A DNA stretch of 64,000 nt from Lentinula raphanica (Eukaryota; Basidiomycota; Agaricomycetes; Agaricales; Omphalotaceae), in contig JANVFP010000016.1 in the NCBI GenBank assembly GCA_027919835.1, positions 62,001 through 126,000 on the forward strand, written 5' to 3'. Within the stretch, counting starts at the first letter, position 1. Every line of letters starts with the position of its first letter. Below are positions 8,898-19,602 of this stretch, in pieces. Position numbers and translations under genes: made by a program. The notes under the pieces were generated by a model that searched no databases, was not told where the DNA came from, and saw nothing but the letters and a program-made list of their open reading frames with translations.

Positions 8898-10578
8898 ATG
8901 AATACTGCCACTACCACCGTCGTCTCATCTGCTTGTCCGCAGTCTGGTTACTCGGCCCAACACGATAGTACCCCCGTTCCTCCCTCTGATTCCGCTAGAA
9001 TCGATCATCTTCTCAGCACAAATGATCACCCTACTACTCCACAGGAAGAAATTGTGTTCCACTCTTTCAAGTTTCGTCGCAGATGGGGAATCCTTTCTCT
9101 CTCACCTCGATACCCGTATCGCCTCTGTGAGAGCGTTGTTGCTCAAGCTCGAGGCCACCAAAGATAATCTTACATCTGCAATTACATCATATAAGCGACC
9201 TCTCCACCCCATGCGACGACTCCCCTCGGAGATTCTTGAGCACATATTCTTCTATGGAGTGGGACACGATAAACTTGCCCTGTCATATTCCCGCTCTAGC
9301 CCTCATTCCCTGGACCTCCGGTATCCTCCATGGATCTATGGTCGTGTGTGCCGTAGATGGAAAAATGTTGTGTATGAGATGCCTTCGCTATGGACACGAG
9401 TCAAATTACAATTCGACCAACTTCCCAAATTCTTAGTAAAGCAATTGCCATTGGCGCAAAACTTATTATCCATCTACCTCCGTCGCTCAAAGGGCTTGTC
9501 TCTCTCTGTATATATCCGCATCCCTGACTGGTTTTCCATGGACTCTGCTGCCGGATTCTTTGCTCTCGTCTTGTCGCAGTCCTGGCGTTGGAGCTCATTA
9601 TTTCTGGGTAGCGGACAGGGATTGAGTGATATAATGGCTATTTCTGAAGACTCTTTCCCATCTTTGGAGGAAATCTATAGTTGGAACCTCAAAGGCTCAA
9701 ATGGATCGAGCGTAGTACTCCCCAACATTCAGGCCTCAAAACTCAGGGCATGGACATCGATTGGAAATACATCTTCCTCCTCCGACCCCTCTATCAGAAT
9801 GATGCTGCCGACCGCGATGTGTACCCAGATCACTGAATACACTACCTCCAGAGTCGTGGCAAGTGATGTCGTCAAAGCAGTCCAGCTCCTTCCCCATCTT
9901 CGTGTACTCAACGTACGGAAACTTTTCTCTGAGTCGCCGCGTGAGACTTTATCAGAGGTAGTTCACCTTCCTAGAATAGTACAAGTCGTATCGACCCGGA
10001 TCCAGGTCTTGAATCTTCTCTCACAGCTATCGAAGCGCTTCTGGACTCAACATCGTGTCCCGCCTTGGCTCATATCTCATTGTTCGTCAGCGGGAAACTC
10101 AGTGAGCCGGTCAAGAGGTTCGAAGAACGATCCGATTTTGCGCTACGACATTTTATCGGTGGTGACGACGCAGCGACTTTTGTGAAAGGCTTTCGCAACC
10201 GGTTTGCACTCGAAAGAATCGGTGTTGAAGGTGCACATTCCTACCAATCCATCCACAACGTGCTTGCCTTTCTATACGCTCCATCTACTACATCAGCAAC
10301 ATTAACCAGCGATGCTCAATCCTTGACAAGCCCAACTGCACGGACTCTTCTCAAAATTGCGTCGGTCACGGTTTCATCTGAGCGCAATTCCTTTCGTGGA
10401 CGCCTTCATGGAAGCTGCTTATGCGAACATGGGCGTTCGGATGTTCTACACCGATCTCGTAGTGCCACTGGAATTAGTTATAACGACGCCTAAGGAGGAG
10501 GCAAGGAAGATGCTTGAGCATCAACGATTAAAAGACCTTTGTTCTCTAGGAGTGTCGGCGCAAATCATACCTACATAA
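8898..10578 (+). pseudogene. F2: F-box gene with three frameshifts
   Basis: Start at 8898 (MNTATTTVVSSACPQSGY) by alignment to F3 and F4. Three frame breaks relative to F3: a net +7 insertion at about 9069-9080 (AAGTTTC beside a similar tract), a 1-bp loss at about 9985-9990 and a net +4 change at about 10340-10350. Between breaks the protein is well conserved: F-box HPMRRLPSEILEHIFFYG and the C-terminal block YANMGVRMFYTDLVVP. The second Cys of the N-terminal pair is Ser (CPQSGY). Its TATA box is also altered. CpG is normal, so inactivation is recent and unlike the decay left of 6.5 kb. Sequencing error could in principle mimic single shifts, but three plus a weakened promoter argue for a true pseudogene. 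Confidence 0.75.
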
Positions 10579-10710
10579 TTTTCGTATTCTCCCAACTACG
10601 CTTGTGTTTGATACGTTTAGAATACTCGTACTACAAGTTCTCCCATAAATCGTGCCAGCTTGTTCAAAGTAAGTCGATTGGGTGGTAGTAGGATTACAAA
10701 GACAAACCAC

Positions 10711-10723
10711 CGGCGCCTATAAA
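10711..10723 (+). promoter_or_regulatory. Core promoter of F3 (CGGCGCCTATAAA)
   Basis: A TATA box inside a 13-bp block identical to that of F4, preceded by ATTACAAAGACAAA. It lies 58 bp before the chosen ATG and shows that the longer frame beginning at 10682 starts upstream of transcription. Confidence 0.6.
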
Positions 10724-10780
10724 CTAGTAGCCCTTCAGCTTGAACTTAACTCAATCGATTATCGATCAGGCTCGAGGCTC

Positions 10781-12457
10781 ATGAACACTTCCACTGTGCC
10801 ATCTGTTTGTCCCCAGTGCGGTTATGACTCGATCCAGCATGATACTGTACCTGTTACTCCCTCTGATTCCGCTCGAATCGATCATCTGCTTCATACGAAT
10901 GACTACCCTACGCAACAGGAAGAAACTGCCTTTCGATCTTTCGTTGCAGATGGGGAATCTTTTCTCCCCCGACTTGATACTCGTATCGCCTCTGTGAGAG
11001 CCCTGCTACTTCAGCTTGAGGCTACCAGAAAAAGTCTAGCGTCTGCAATCTCATCATATGAGCAACCGCTCAACCCTATACGACGACTGCCCTCGGATAT
11101 TCTTCAGCACATATTCTTCTATGGAGTGGGACACGATAAACCTTTCGAGCGAGATTTCCCAACTAGCCCGCATTCTCTGGACCTTCGATATCCTCCATGG
11201 ACTTATGGTCGCGTATGCCATCAATGGAAAAGCGTTGTGTGTGAGATGCCTTCGCTGTGGACACGAGTCAACTTACCGCTCGATAAATTTCCTAAATCCC
11301 TAGCAAAACAAATGCCTTTAGCACAAACCTTGTTATCCATCTACCTCTGTCGCTCAAAGGGTTTGCCTCTCACTGTATTCATCCGCATCCCAAACTCGTT
11401 TTCCATGGCTTCTGCTGCTGGATTTTTTGATCTCGTTTTCTCACATTCCTGGCGCTGGACCTCATTATTCCTGGGTAGCGGGAAGGGTTTGAGTGAAATA
11501 AAGGCTATTTCTGAAGACTCTTTCCCGTCTCTGGAGGAAATCCATACCTGGAACCTCATAGGCTCAAATGGTACAGTTGTGGTAATTCCCAACATTCAGG
11601 CATCGAAACTCAGGGTGTGGACCTCGAATGGAAATATACCCTCCGCCTCTACCACGTTCCCCTCCTCTATGAGAATGATGCTCCCGACCGCGATATGTAC
11701 CCAGATCACCGAATACAATATATCCAAAATCATGACCCGCGATGTCATTCAAGTTATCCGGCTCCTGCCCCATCTTCGCGTACTCAATGTAGGGCGACTC
11801 TCATATGAGTCCTCGCCCGGGACTTCACTAGCGGCTGCTCATCTTCCTAGAGTAGTACAGCTCTGTATCGACCGGGATTCCCTCTCTGGTAAATCAAGTT
11901 CCAGTGTCACAGCTATCGAAGCGCTTCTGGACTCATTATCTTGTCCTGCCTTGGCTCATCTCTCATTGTTTGTCGACGGAAAGATCAGTAGATCGTTTAA
12001 GAGGTTTGAAGAGCGATCCAATCTTGCGCTACAGCATTTCATCGGTGGCGAGCACGCAGCTACTTTTGTGGCGGGCCTTCGTAACTGTCTTGCACTTGAA
12101 AGTATTGGTGTTGAAGGCGCCAACTCCTATCAATCAATCCACGACGTGCTTGCCTTGCTATACGCTCCATCTACATCCACAACATTAACCAGTGATATCC
12201 AGTCCTTGACAAAACCAACTGCACGATTCCCAAAATTGCGTCGGTTACAGTTTCATTTGAGCGCAATCCCTTTCGTGGATGCCTTCATGGAGACTGCTTA
12301 TGCGAACATGGGCGTTCGGATGTTCTACACCGATCTCGTAGTGCCACTGGATTTAGTTATAACGACGCCTAAGGAGCAGGCAAAGAAGATGATTGAGCAT
12401 CAACGACTGAAGGACCTTCATTCTATAGGAGTGTCGGCGCAAATCATACCTACATGA
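10781..12457 (+). CDS. F3: F-box protein
   Basis: 558 residues from the ATG at 10781 (MNTSTVPSVCPQCGY), chosen because it matches the F4 start and lies just after the TATA box. Cys pair CPQC near residue 10, then ARIDHLLHTNDYPTQQEE, helical region, F-box NPIRRLPSDILQHIFFYG and PPWTYGRVCHQWKSVV, leucine-rich remainder and conserved end YANMGVRMFYTDLVVP. Presumed SCF ubiquitin-ligase substrate receptor. Its 5' third is nearly identical to F4 while its last third is nearly identical to F2, a mosaic expected from gene conversion within the array. Confidence 0.8.
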   Translation: MNTSTVPSVCPQCGYDSIQHDTVPVTPSDSARIDHLLHTNDYPTQQEETAFRSFVADGESFLPRLDTRIASVRALLLQLEATRKSLASAISSYEQPLNPIRRLPSDILQHIFFYGVGHDKPFERDFPTSPHSLDLRYPPWTYGRVCHQWKSVVCEMPSLWTRVNLPLDKFPKSLAKQMPLAQTLLSIYLCRSKGLPLTVFIRIPNSFSMASAAGFFDLVFSHSWRWTSLFLGSGKGLSEIKAISEDSFPSLEEIHTWNLIGSNGTVVVIPNIQASKLRVWTSNGNIPSASTTFPSSMRMMLPTAICTQITEYNISKIMTRDVIQVIRLLPHLRVLNVGRLSYESSPGTSLAAAHLPRVVQLCIDRDSLSGKSSSSVTAIEALLDSLSCPALAHLSLFVDGKISRSFKRFEERSNLALQHFIGGEHAATFVAGLRNCLALESIGVEGANSYQSIHDVLALLYAPSTSTTLTSDIQSLTKPTARFPKLRRLQFHLSAIPFVDAFMETAYANMGVRMFYTDLVVPLDLVITTPKEQAKKMIEHQRLKDLHSIGVSAQIIPT

Positions 12458-12580
12458 TTCTAGTATTTTCCCAATTATGCTTGTGTTTCATACGTTTAGA
12501 ATACTTGTTAGAATTCTCCCATAAATCGTGCAAGCTTGTTTTGAGTCGATTGAGCGGTAGTGATTACAAAGACAAAACAT

Positions 12581-12593
12581 CGGCGCCTATAAA
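12581..12593 (+). promoter_or_regulatory. Core promoter of F4 (CGGCGCCTATAAA)
   Basis: Same 13-bp TATA block as F3, 49 bp before the F4 start codon, with ATTACAAAGACAAAA just upstream. Confidence 0.6.
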
Positions 12594-12641
12594 CTAGTAG
12601 CCCTTCAACCTGAACTCGATCATCGAACAAGCTCGAGGCTC

Positions 12642-14315
12642 ATGAACACTTCCACAACCACCGTGCCATCTGCTTGTCCGCAGTGTGGTTATGAGTCGAT
12701 CGACTACAATTGTCTTCCTGTTCCTCCCTCTAATTCCGCTCGAATCAAACATCTGCTTCATACGAATGACTACCCTACGCAACAGGAAGAAACTGCCTTT
12801 CGATCTTTCGTTGCAGATGGGGAATCTTTTCTCCCCCAACTTGATACTCGTATCGCCTCTGTGAGAGCCCTGCTACTTCAGCTTGAGGCTACCAGAAATA
12901 GTCTAGCATCTGCAATCTCATCATATAAACGGCCTCTCCACCCCATACGACGACTCCCCTCGGAGATTCTGGGGCTCATATTCTCCTATGGAGTGGGACA
13001 CGATGAGCTTGCCGAGGGAAACTTCTTACAAAGCCCCCATTCCGATCTAGATGTTCGATGTCCTCCATGGGTTTATGGTCGCATATGCCGGAAATGGAAA
13101 GTCTGCTTGTATGAGACGCCTTCGCTCTGGACACAAGTTAGACTACAGTTCGATAAACTTAAAACCTCGAAGCAGGCGCTCTTATCTGACTACCTCCGTC
13201 GCTCAAAGGGTCTTCCTCTAACTGTATATCTTCACATCCCTGGCAATTCCTCCAACCTGGATTCTTTTCCGGGACTTTTCAATCTTATATTCTCGCATTC
13301 CTGGCGCTGGAAAGTCTTATTGTTAAGCGGCGGATTCCGGGGACTCTACAAGATGGAGTCCATTTCCGAAGACTCTTTCCCGTCTTTGGAGCGAATAGTT
13401 ATCTGGGATCCAACTGCCAAAGGCTGGCGTTCTGCAGACCGTACATGGGTAATATTCCCCAACATTCAGGCATCGAAACTCAGGTCGTGGACATCGATTG
13501 CGAATACATCCTCCTCCTCTCTCAGAATGATGCTGCCGACCGCGATGTGTACCCAGATCACCGAGTACACTACCTCCAGCGTTGTGCCCAGTGATGTCAT
13601 CAAAGCTGTCCAGCTCCTGCCCCACCTTCGCATACTAAATGTACAGAGACTTGCATATGAGCCACGAAGTGAGGCTTTACCACTGGCAGAACCAATACAC
13701 CTTCCTGAACTTGTGCAACTCCGTATACTCCATATAGTGGCACACTGGCAGGATTCGACTTCCGGAACAGGTATCGAAGCACTCTTCGACTCCATGTCGT
13801 GTCCCGCCTTGGTTCATCTCTCCTTGAATTTGAGTGGGGAATGCAGTGACTCATTCAAGAGGTTCGAAGAGCGGTCCAATTTTGTGCTACAACATTACAA
13901 CGGTGGTCAGAAAGCAGCGACTTTTGTGAAAGGCCTTCAGAACTGCTTTGCGCTTGAAAAGCTCGTCCTCGAAGGCACCCATACCTATCAAACCATCCTT
14001 GATGTGCTTGGCTCTGTATATACACTGCCTGCATCGACCACCGACTCTCAATCGGTGATCAGCCCGACTGCACAGTTTCCAAACTTGCGTCAAGTGGAAT
14101 TTCATCTGAGCGCGATTTCTTTCGCAGACTTGGGTGCCTTCATGGACAAGTTTCATAGTATCATGTGCGTTCGAGCCTTCTACAACGACTCCATAGTGCC
14201 ATTGGAGATAGTCGTAATGACGCCCAATGAGCAGGCAAGGAAGATGCTCGATCATGAGCGATTGAAAGACATCCAACAGGCTCCAAAAGTGACCATGAAA
14301 ATCATAGCTACATGA
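12642..14315 (+). CDS. F4: F-box protein
   Basis: 557 residues, single exon. N-terminal CPQCGY, RIKHLLHTNDYPTQQEE, F-box HPIRRLPSEILGLIFSYG followed by PPWVYGRICRKWKV, then a leucine-rich C-terminal half. The C-terminal third is the most divergent of the array (for example FHSIMCVRAFYNDSIVP replaces the YANMGVRMFY block), consistent with a changed substrate surface, while the first 170 residues nearly equal F3. Presumed SCF adaptor; substrate unknown. Last member of the array. Confidence 0.8.
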   Translation: MNTSTTTVPSACPQCGYESIDYNCLPVPPSNSARIKHLLHTNDYPTQQEETAFRSFVADGESFLPQLDTRIASVRALLLQLEATRNSLASAISSYKRPLHPIRRLPSEILGLIFSYGVGHDELAEGNFLQSPHSDLDVRCPPWVYGRICRKWKVCLYETPSLWTQVRLQFDKLKTSKQALLSDYLRRSKGLPLTVYLHIPGNSSNLDSFPGLFNLIFSHSWRWKVLLLSGGFRGLYKMESISEDSFPSLERIVIWDPTAKGWRSADRTWVIFPNIQASKLRSWTSIANTSSSSLRMMLPTAMCTQITEYTTSSVVPSDVIKAVQLLPHLRILNVQRLAYEPRSEALPLAEPIHLPELVQLRILHIVAHWQDSTSGTGIEALFDSMSCPALVHLSLNLSGECSDSFKRFEERSNFVLQHYNGGQKAATFVKGLQNCFALEKLVLEGTHTYQTILDVLGSVYTLPASTTDSQSVISPTAQFPNLRQVEFHLSAISFADLGAFMDKFHSIMCVRAFYNDSIVPLEIVVMTPNEQARKMLDHERLKDIQQAPKVTMKIIAT

Positions 14316-14479
14316 GCAAAATTTGAGCAAGATGTAGTATTTCTCTGAATCTAGCTGTCTGTACTAGGTTTGACTAGGTTTAAAAAACTTCAATGAAATG
14401 TTTTCACACTGTTCTTCGAGTTGGCCGTCCGCGTCATTACTGCTGACGATCAACTAGGGTGATGCGAAGGGAGGCAAAT

Positions 14480-15079
14480 CTATACTTCCTCGTTGTGTAA
14501 GTACACTCTCAACTCATTGAGCTTTTTGCCGCGATCTGACAGGCTCCCTACTCCTTTGACTCCCGGAATGAAAACGAGACCTCCCGACGCCCATGAACCA
14601 TGCGAGCCTGCATACGTTCGATCAGCACCTGTTCGGATTCGAGGTGATGAACTAACCTGGCACAGAAAAGGAACGTTGTTAACGTGATGTTGCCGTGTGT
14701 TATCCCATTCCACAACGCGGGGTTGTAACGAACATCGGGCGGTAGCCCGATGAAACTCGACAGAACACTCCGATAGAGATAGTATCAAAGGTCAGGGATG
14801 TTAGATGACGATTCAAGAGCTTACTGTGTAACCTGCTTACAGCAATCAGCAATCGACTTTGAAGGAAGACAGAAAGAAGGACTATCTCACATCGGTGATC
14901 GCAAGAGCAGACAGAATAGCACCAACGATTCGCTCCTGGGCGTTGGGATTGTCATGGAATGCGTCGCCGGTTACCCGAAAAACAAGGGACACTATGAACC
15001 CTACAAGCATGTAGCCTTCGAGTTGACGAAAATGTTCGATAAGTGCTTCGATAGCCTTGTTACTCCGAGTCTCTGCCAT
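14480..15079 (-). pseudogene. Possible broken gene, unknown product
   Basis: On the minus strand two segments look coding but cannot be joined cleanly. The right one begins at 15079 (MAETRSNKAIEALIEHF.., one hydrophobic stretch GYMLVGFIVSLVF) and ends in ALAITD before a GTGAG donor. The left one ends at 14480 with GSHGSWASGGLVFIPGVKG, SDRGKKLNELRVY. A middle stretch reads PPDVRYNPALWNGITHGNIT in a third frame, and the candidate introns leave incompatible phases. It is either a real small membrane protein with an intron I misplaced or a decayed gene. Confidence 0.3.
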
Positions 15080-15105
15080 CTACTCACAGTTACCAAGCTG
15101 CCATA

Positions 15106-15500
15106 ATGCGACCACAGTGCGAGGATCCAAGACCTCCGAAGACACAGAAGCCATACCCGGATGCTCGATACTTGGTATTTGCTCGTGATGAAACCAAGTC
15201 GTACCAGGATATATCCAAATCATTGGAGCAGCAATAATTGCGGATACTAGTCATGAACGGCCGACTACCAGGTGAGTCGAAGCTATTAGATCGAAGAGTT
15301 GCTCACTCGGTTCAAAATATACAAAAAGCCATTGATAAAAACCCGGAAGTACTTGGATACTCGAAGGCATTCGTCTGGTTGTTAAACTTTGGAAGCTACG
15401 GCTGGCAATATTGAGCGGGACGTTTTGATGATGTTAGGAGAAAAGCCGAGGGCTATGAAGAGATAGCAGCATGGCCCACGTTGAGAAGCGCGCTTGTCTA
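15106..15500 (+). pseudogene. ORF with two in-frame stops
   Basis: From ATG 15106 one frame stays protein-like (DARYLVFARDETKSYQDIS, then ILVMNGRLPGESKLLDRR, then YEEIAAWPTLRSALV) across a TAA at about 15237 and a TGA at about 15414. No family recognised. Either a small decayed gene or chance. Confidence 0.25.
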
Positions 15501-16027
15501 ACGTGTTTTCGTTTTACGTGTTAGTACAGTGCTAATGGCAGCTGCCAGCCTCCAGCAAGCTGTACTACACTACCGCTAGTAGTACTGCGGGGATTTACTT
15601 TTCCTGCACTCTTTCATAGAATACGTTATCTGCTGCCATGATGCTCAAGCTGAAGAATTACCGGTACCGTTTTGATCTGTGGTCAAGAATCAAATGCTCG
15701 CGCCTCTGTTCATGACAAGCCTCTGAATCCTGAGGATTCCAATCCAGTCTGTCTGTCTGCTCAGGAGTCAGGAGATGTTCTTATGACAAGACTCAGAACA
15801 AGTACTCGATCCCGCTACTATCATTTGGATGTTGAACTGGAAGTATATGCTTGTTACATGAAGAATGGTGTTCGGCTTTTGAAGAAGGAGACAACTTGAT
15901 TCATACTAATAATTATCCATATATATACATACGCAAAATACCTAATCCAGAATCGTACAATTACACCCGTGGTCTTCTTACTTTTATGATTGCATTTTCG
16001 AGGGGTATCATCTTCTTCTTGGATCTA
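15501..16027. other. Intergenic, nothing firm
   Basis: Two short plus-strand frames (from about 15672 and 15851) lack family features and start from poor contexts. No repeat or regulatory signal identified. Confidence 0.3.
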
Positions 16028-17601
16028 TCAAACCGTCTGAACTTCGTGTGGAGCGCGGCTGACTTGGACTCTGTCCCAAGCAGTCTTCGTATTGACAGGA
16101 GAGTCAAGCTGCCCCGGGTCACTAGCAGATTTAATACTTGTGGTATCGAGTTGGTCAATAGTAGCCTGGGCTTGTCTATGAAAGGCAAGCTCGTGGCTGG
16201 GAGCAAAGTCGTTCCGTCCTGAAGTGTATCCCAACGTTGTGTTGCCTTGGGTGAGGATGGAGGCTATGCTCTTTCGTCCGTTGATTGATGCAAGGACGAC
16301 GTTTGAGTATAAATTACAAAGGAGGAAAGCCCTGTATATCATTGTAAGCGAAAGGATCGAGACATAGTCTGTGCACGATACTCACGCAGCAATATAGATG
16401 TAGTTTGTGTCGAACAGTTCAAAAAGCACTAACACTATCAAGGCAGCGATAGCCGTGACGCTTCCGGTCTCGACTGAACGAACTATGAGTTTTTGAAGGA
16501 CAATTTGAGTCCGCCTGGAATATGCATCGTTTGTCGCATAACGTAGCTATTAAAGAAGTTCAAACTTTAGCATTCACCGATGGATATGGACTTACCACAA
16601 TGATCATACTAGTTGCTACGAGAATGTCACCGCTGAATCCCCCTGATAACCAGACCTTTTGTGTTGTAACACCGATAGTTGAGCACAGAAGATAAGGATT
16701 TGAAACATATAACGGCTCACCCTTGCAATTTTATTCAACTTTTCTATATCTGCAATCGTCGCAGATTGGGCAGCCTGAGTCGTGGTAAGCCATCAATACC
16801 TAGGAACTTGGAGCGATATACATCAAAGTAAACCTACTCTTATTCCACCGTAGAGGGAAGCAACCATTTGCATTAATGAAATCTAAGCCACCGTTACCCT
16901 ATAGTGGTACATTCCAGGCGTTAGAAGAAAGCGCACCATGATGACGAGAGTAACGACACAACGGATCAAGATTTTTTTACTGTTGAACGCCCATAGCCGC
17001 CTGTAGATTGTCATGAGCTGTAATGGATGTAGATCAGAAACATCAGAGCGTACCAGCAGAAGAACAACTGCTCTAACATTGCCACTACGTGGTGACTGGG
17101 TCAATGATACGCAATAAAAGTTATGTTTGAAGCTTACTTATTCCGCTAAGGATGGTATGCGCGCCTGCCTGCCATGGCACTATCACGAACACATCGGGGT
17201 TTCCCCACCCACTGATGAGAAATCGCCAGGCCCAAGTGAAAGCAATGATCGAATGTGTTATGGATAAAGTAAAGAGAGTGTAAACTAATATCTCGTCCAA
17301 ATTCAGGCGCGGAGAGCTTTGCATCCGATGGATTTGCGTACCGAGAATCTTGATACCAAGTCTTTCTTTCGTTGAGCTTGTGTAGAACGTGAACACCTGA
17401 AGGCCGAGGATTCCCAAAAGTCCCCATTCCAGAGCCACGCCGACAAGCTTGTTGTTGGTTGAATCACTATCGTATCAACATTTCTCAGTTTATGCTCACC
17501 ATCGGACCTGTTCTGATTGCACAGTGAGCATATAGTACTTGACGCCATATACGTCGGATTGATAAAAGGACATACGATGATATCAGGCTTTCACTGGACA
17601 T
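16028..17601 (-). CDS. DUF6534-type seven-helix membrane protein
   Basis: Eleven exons, complement(16028-16331, 16386-16546, 16596-16655, 16721-16774, 16838-16882, 16937-17000, 17054-17084, 17138-17284, 17342-17447, 17500-17512, 17576-17601), join in frame to 336 residues. Order: MSSESLISSTGPM, helix 1 LVGVALEWGLLGILGLQVF, helix 2 VYTLFTLSITHSIIAF, a loop with SGWGNPD, helix 3 SGIMAMLEQLFFCWRL, helix 4 CVVTLVIM, helix 5 VWLSGGFSGDILVATSMII, then TQIVLQKLIVRSVETGSVTA and helices 6-7, and a polar C-tail. The GP(M/L)L(V/I)G start, FFCWR after helix 3 and the ETG motif fit this Agaricomycete family, which resembles a GPCR in topology; no ligand is known. Exons of 13, 26 and 31 nt explain why simple gene finding misses the N-terminus. 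Confidence 0.8.
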
Positions 17602-18228
17602 CGCTCAAGTTACAGACGGGGTAATGCAGACGAATCCTAGGATAACCGATACTTGCGAAAGGTCGGAACGAATGAATGTCATACCAGTCTGGACGATTAA
17701 ATACCATTCGGAGCGTTTTGGGTCTTCCGAGTCCCTCGCCACAATGATGTTACTCGAGCACTTTCTTGAGCACATGAATACAGCAAGATTGAACGTCTTG
17801 AAAGAGAAGACTACGATTTGGAACTTACAAATGTCCGATGATGGGAAAAGAGTTGTTGGAAGTTGTTGAAAGTTAAAGTTCATACCCACAAGGATCATTG
17901 AGAAGTGGGCTATATCGATATCGAAGCTAGAATGACCCCCCACGTTGTACGGCAATTGACAGTTGTTATTGAACAGGCTTTGGCGCTAAAGCTCTTCACA
18001 GGGTCTTTTCAGCACTTCCTTGCTAAAGTCCGCAGAGTCCATAGGACCGCTGAGGACCGGCGTTGCAGATATCTGATCACCTTTTGATTTGCTTGATTAT
18101 ATTCTAATTCGCCTCGTAATTCATTTAACTGACATATCCAGCGTTGAACTCGGACGACGAAGATGACTTACAAGCACTCTCACGGATGAAAATTTTTTCT
18201 TGCTTCTCCTATATCGTTGTCCTTGGAA
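17602..18228. other. Divergent intergenic region
   Basis: Between the DUF6534 start and the reductase start. A 116-codon minus frame at 17605-17955 and an 81-codon plus frame overlap it; neither has family features. May contain both promoters; no clear TATA. Confidence 0.35.
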
Positions 18229-19288
18229 ATGTTTGTAGCCTCAAGGCTCGCACTGAAGCAAAAAGAACATATCTATGACGGTACGCCAGTGCACGATGCT
18301 TGTTCGTAGCTCATCTTAAGACGGGCATCTCAGCTGCGAGGAAGGTTTTCACCCTTGTTGGGCTAGCCTCTCTGCCAGGATCATTTATAGCAAACGCGCC
18401 GTTCGGTCGTTTTGCGCCTCGCAGCAAGTTTTTGACTGTCAACGGTTTGTAGCGTGTTTTCGTACCTGTCCTCAGATTAGCTCACGTCTTGTTTTAGGAA
18501 GGCTCGGATGGGTACTCATGGAACTGTGGTCGCCTCTAGGATTTATCTACGCAATACACCATTCGCCGCTGTCAACCAATCCTTCTTCACTCTCAGTGCC
18601 TCAAATGATCCTTATCGGCTGCTTCTTGGTACACTATCTCAATCGTGGATTCATCTCCCCAGCACGCGCTCCGTCTCGTTCTCGAATGCATGTTTTCATG
18701 CCGTTGACTGGTCTATTCCTGAACACCACCAATGGTGGCCTATTGGGTTCATACATTGCCTCTCCGTTGGCACATCAGTATTTGCAGCCGGAAAGTACCT
18801 TCGCGTCTCCCCAATTCTATATCGGCATATTCCTCTGGGCGGTTGGCTTCCTTGGAAATTTCTGGGCAGATGAAATTCTGTCTGACATTCGAAGGAAGGG
18901 GATCTTGAAAGGCAAAGAAGCTGGACAGACGAAGATCTTGCATGACATGGAGTACTATGGCATTCCGAATGGATTTCTGTATAGGTGGATATCATTCCCG
19001 AACTATTTATGCGAGTGGGTGGAGATGCTTGGATGGGCACTAGCGGGTTCACCGATTCCTAGTATCTCTGACTTAGAATGGCTCTTGACCCCCAGCGGTA
19101 TATATAGCATGGTACTCACTACTCCCCTGTCAAAGTTCGCACCTACTTTGACCCCTCCTTGGATTTTTCTACTAGTCGAAGTCTGCCTCATGCTCCCGAG
19201 GGCATACAAAGGGCATCAATGGTACAAGAAGAAATTTGGGGACTCGTTTCCGAAAGATAGGAAAGCTGTAATTCCGTACATATTTTAA
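18229..19288 (+). CDS. Steroid 5-alpha-reductase-family membrane enzyme
   Basis: Exons 18229-18280, 18334-18444 and 18498-19288 give 317 residues. Exon 1 supplies KQKEHIYD, joined in phase to AARKVFTLVGLAS, then APFGRFAPRSKFL, and after intron 2 GRLGWVLMELWSPLGFIYA. Several hydrophobic segments follow. The C-terminal signature of PF02544 is clear: FPNYLCEWVEMLGWAL and HQWYKKKFGDSFP.KDRKAVIPYIF at the very end. Family members reduce the double bond of 3-oxo-delta4 steroids or related isoprenoids with NADPH in the ER membrane; the fungal substrate is unknown. First exon is the least certain part; an additional upstream exon is possible. A monooxygenase lies convergently downstream. Confidence 0.8.
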
Positions 19289-19602
19289 ACTCTAATGTTT
19301 ATTAATGCCTAGCCAAATCTATAGATAATCTCTTAGTCGGAAGACTGTAAAAATATACCTTGTTCTCATTTCGCGTTAGGTTACCACAACAGTCCGTACA
19401 GCGGAGAAAGAAGAGCAGCTTGGCGTCGTACTATCCGCATACAGCGGTGGATTATCGAACCTTGTCTCGACGTTTAGAAGAGAAGACAAAACATGTGTTC
19501 GTCTAATCACCTCACTTTCGAGACCTCGAATTGAACTATCTGGATCTGAACACGGGTAAGAAACATTGTACAGCGAAAATTTCTGCCGGTCATGCCTAGC
19601 GG

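Noticed and set aside
9060..9085. An intron in F2 instead of a frameshift
   Set aside because: The GT..AG interval would be only about a dozen bases and the other copies have no intron.
10682..10780. 33-residue extension of F3
   Set aside because: Begins with GTG and lies across the TATA box.
17605..17955. 116-codon minus frame
   Set aside because: No family features; overlaps first exon side and promoter of two real genes.
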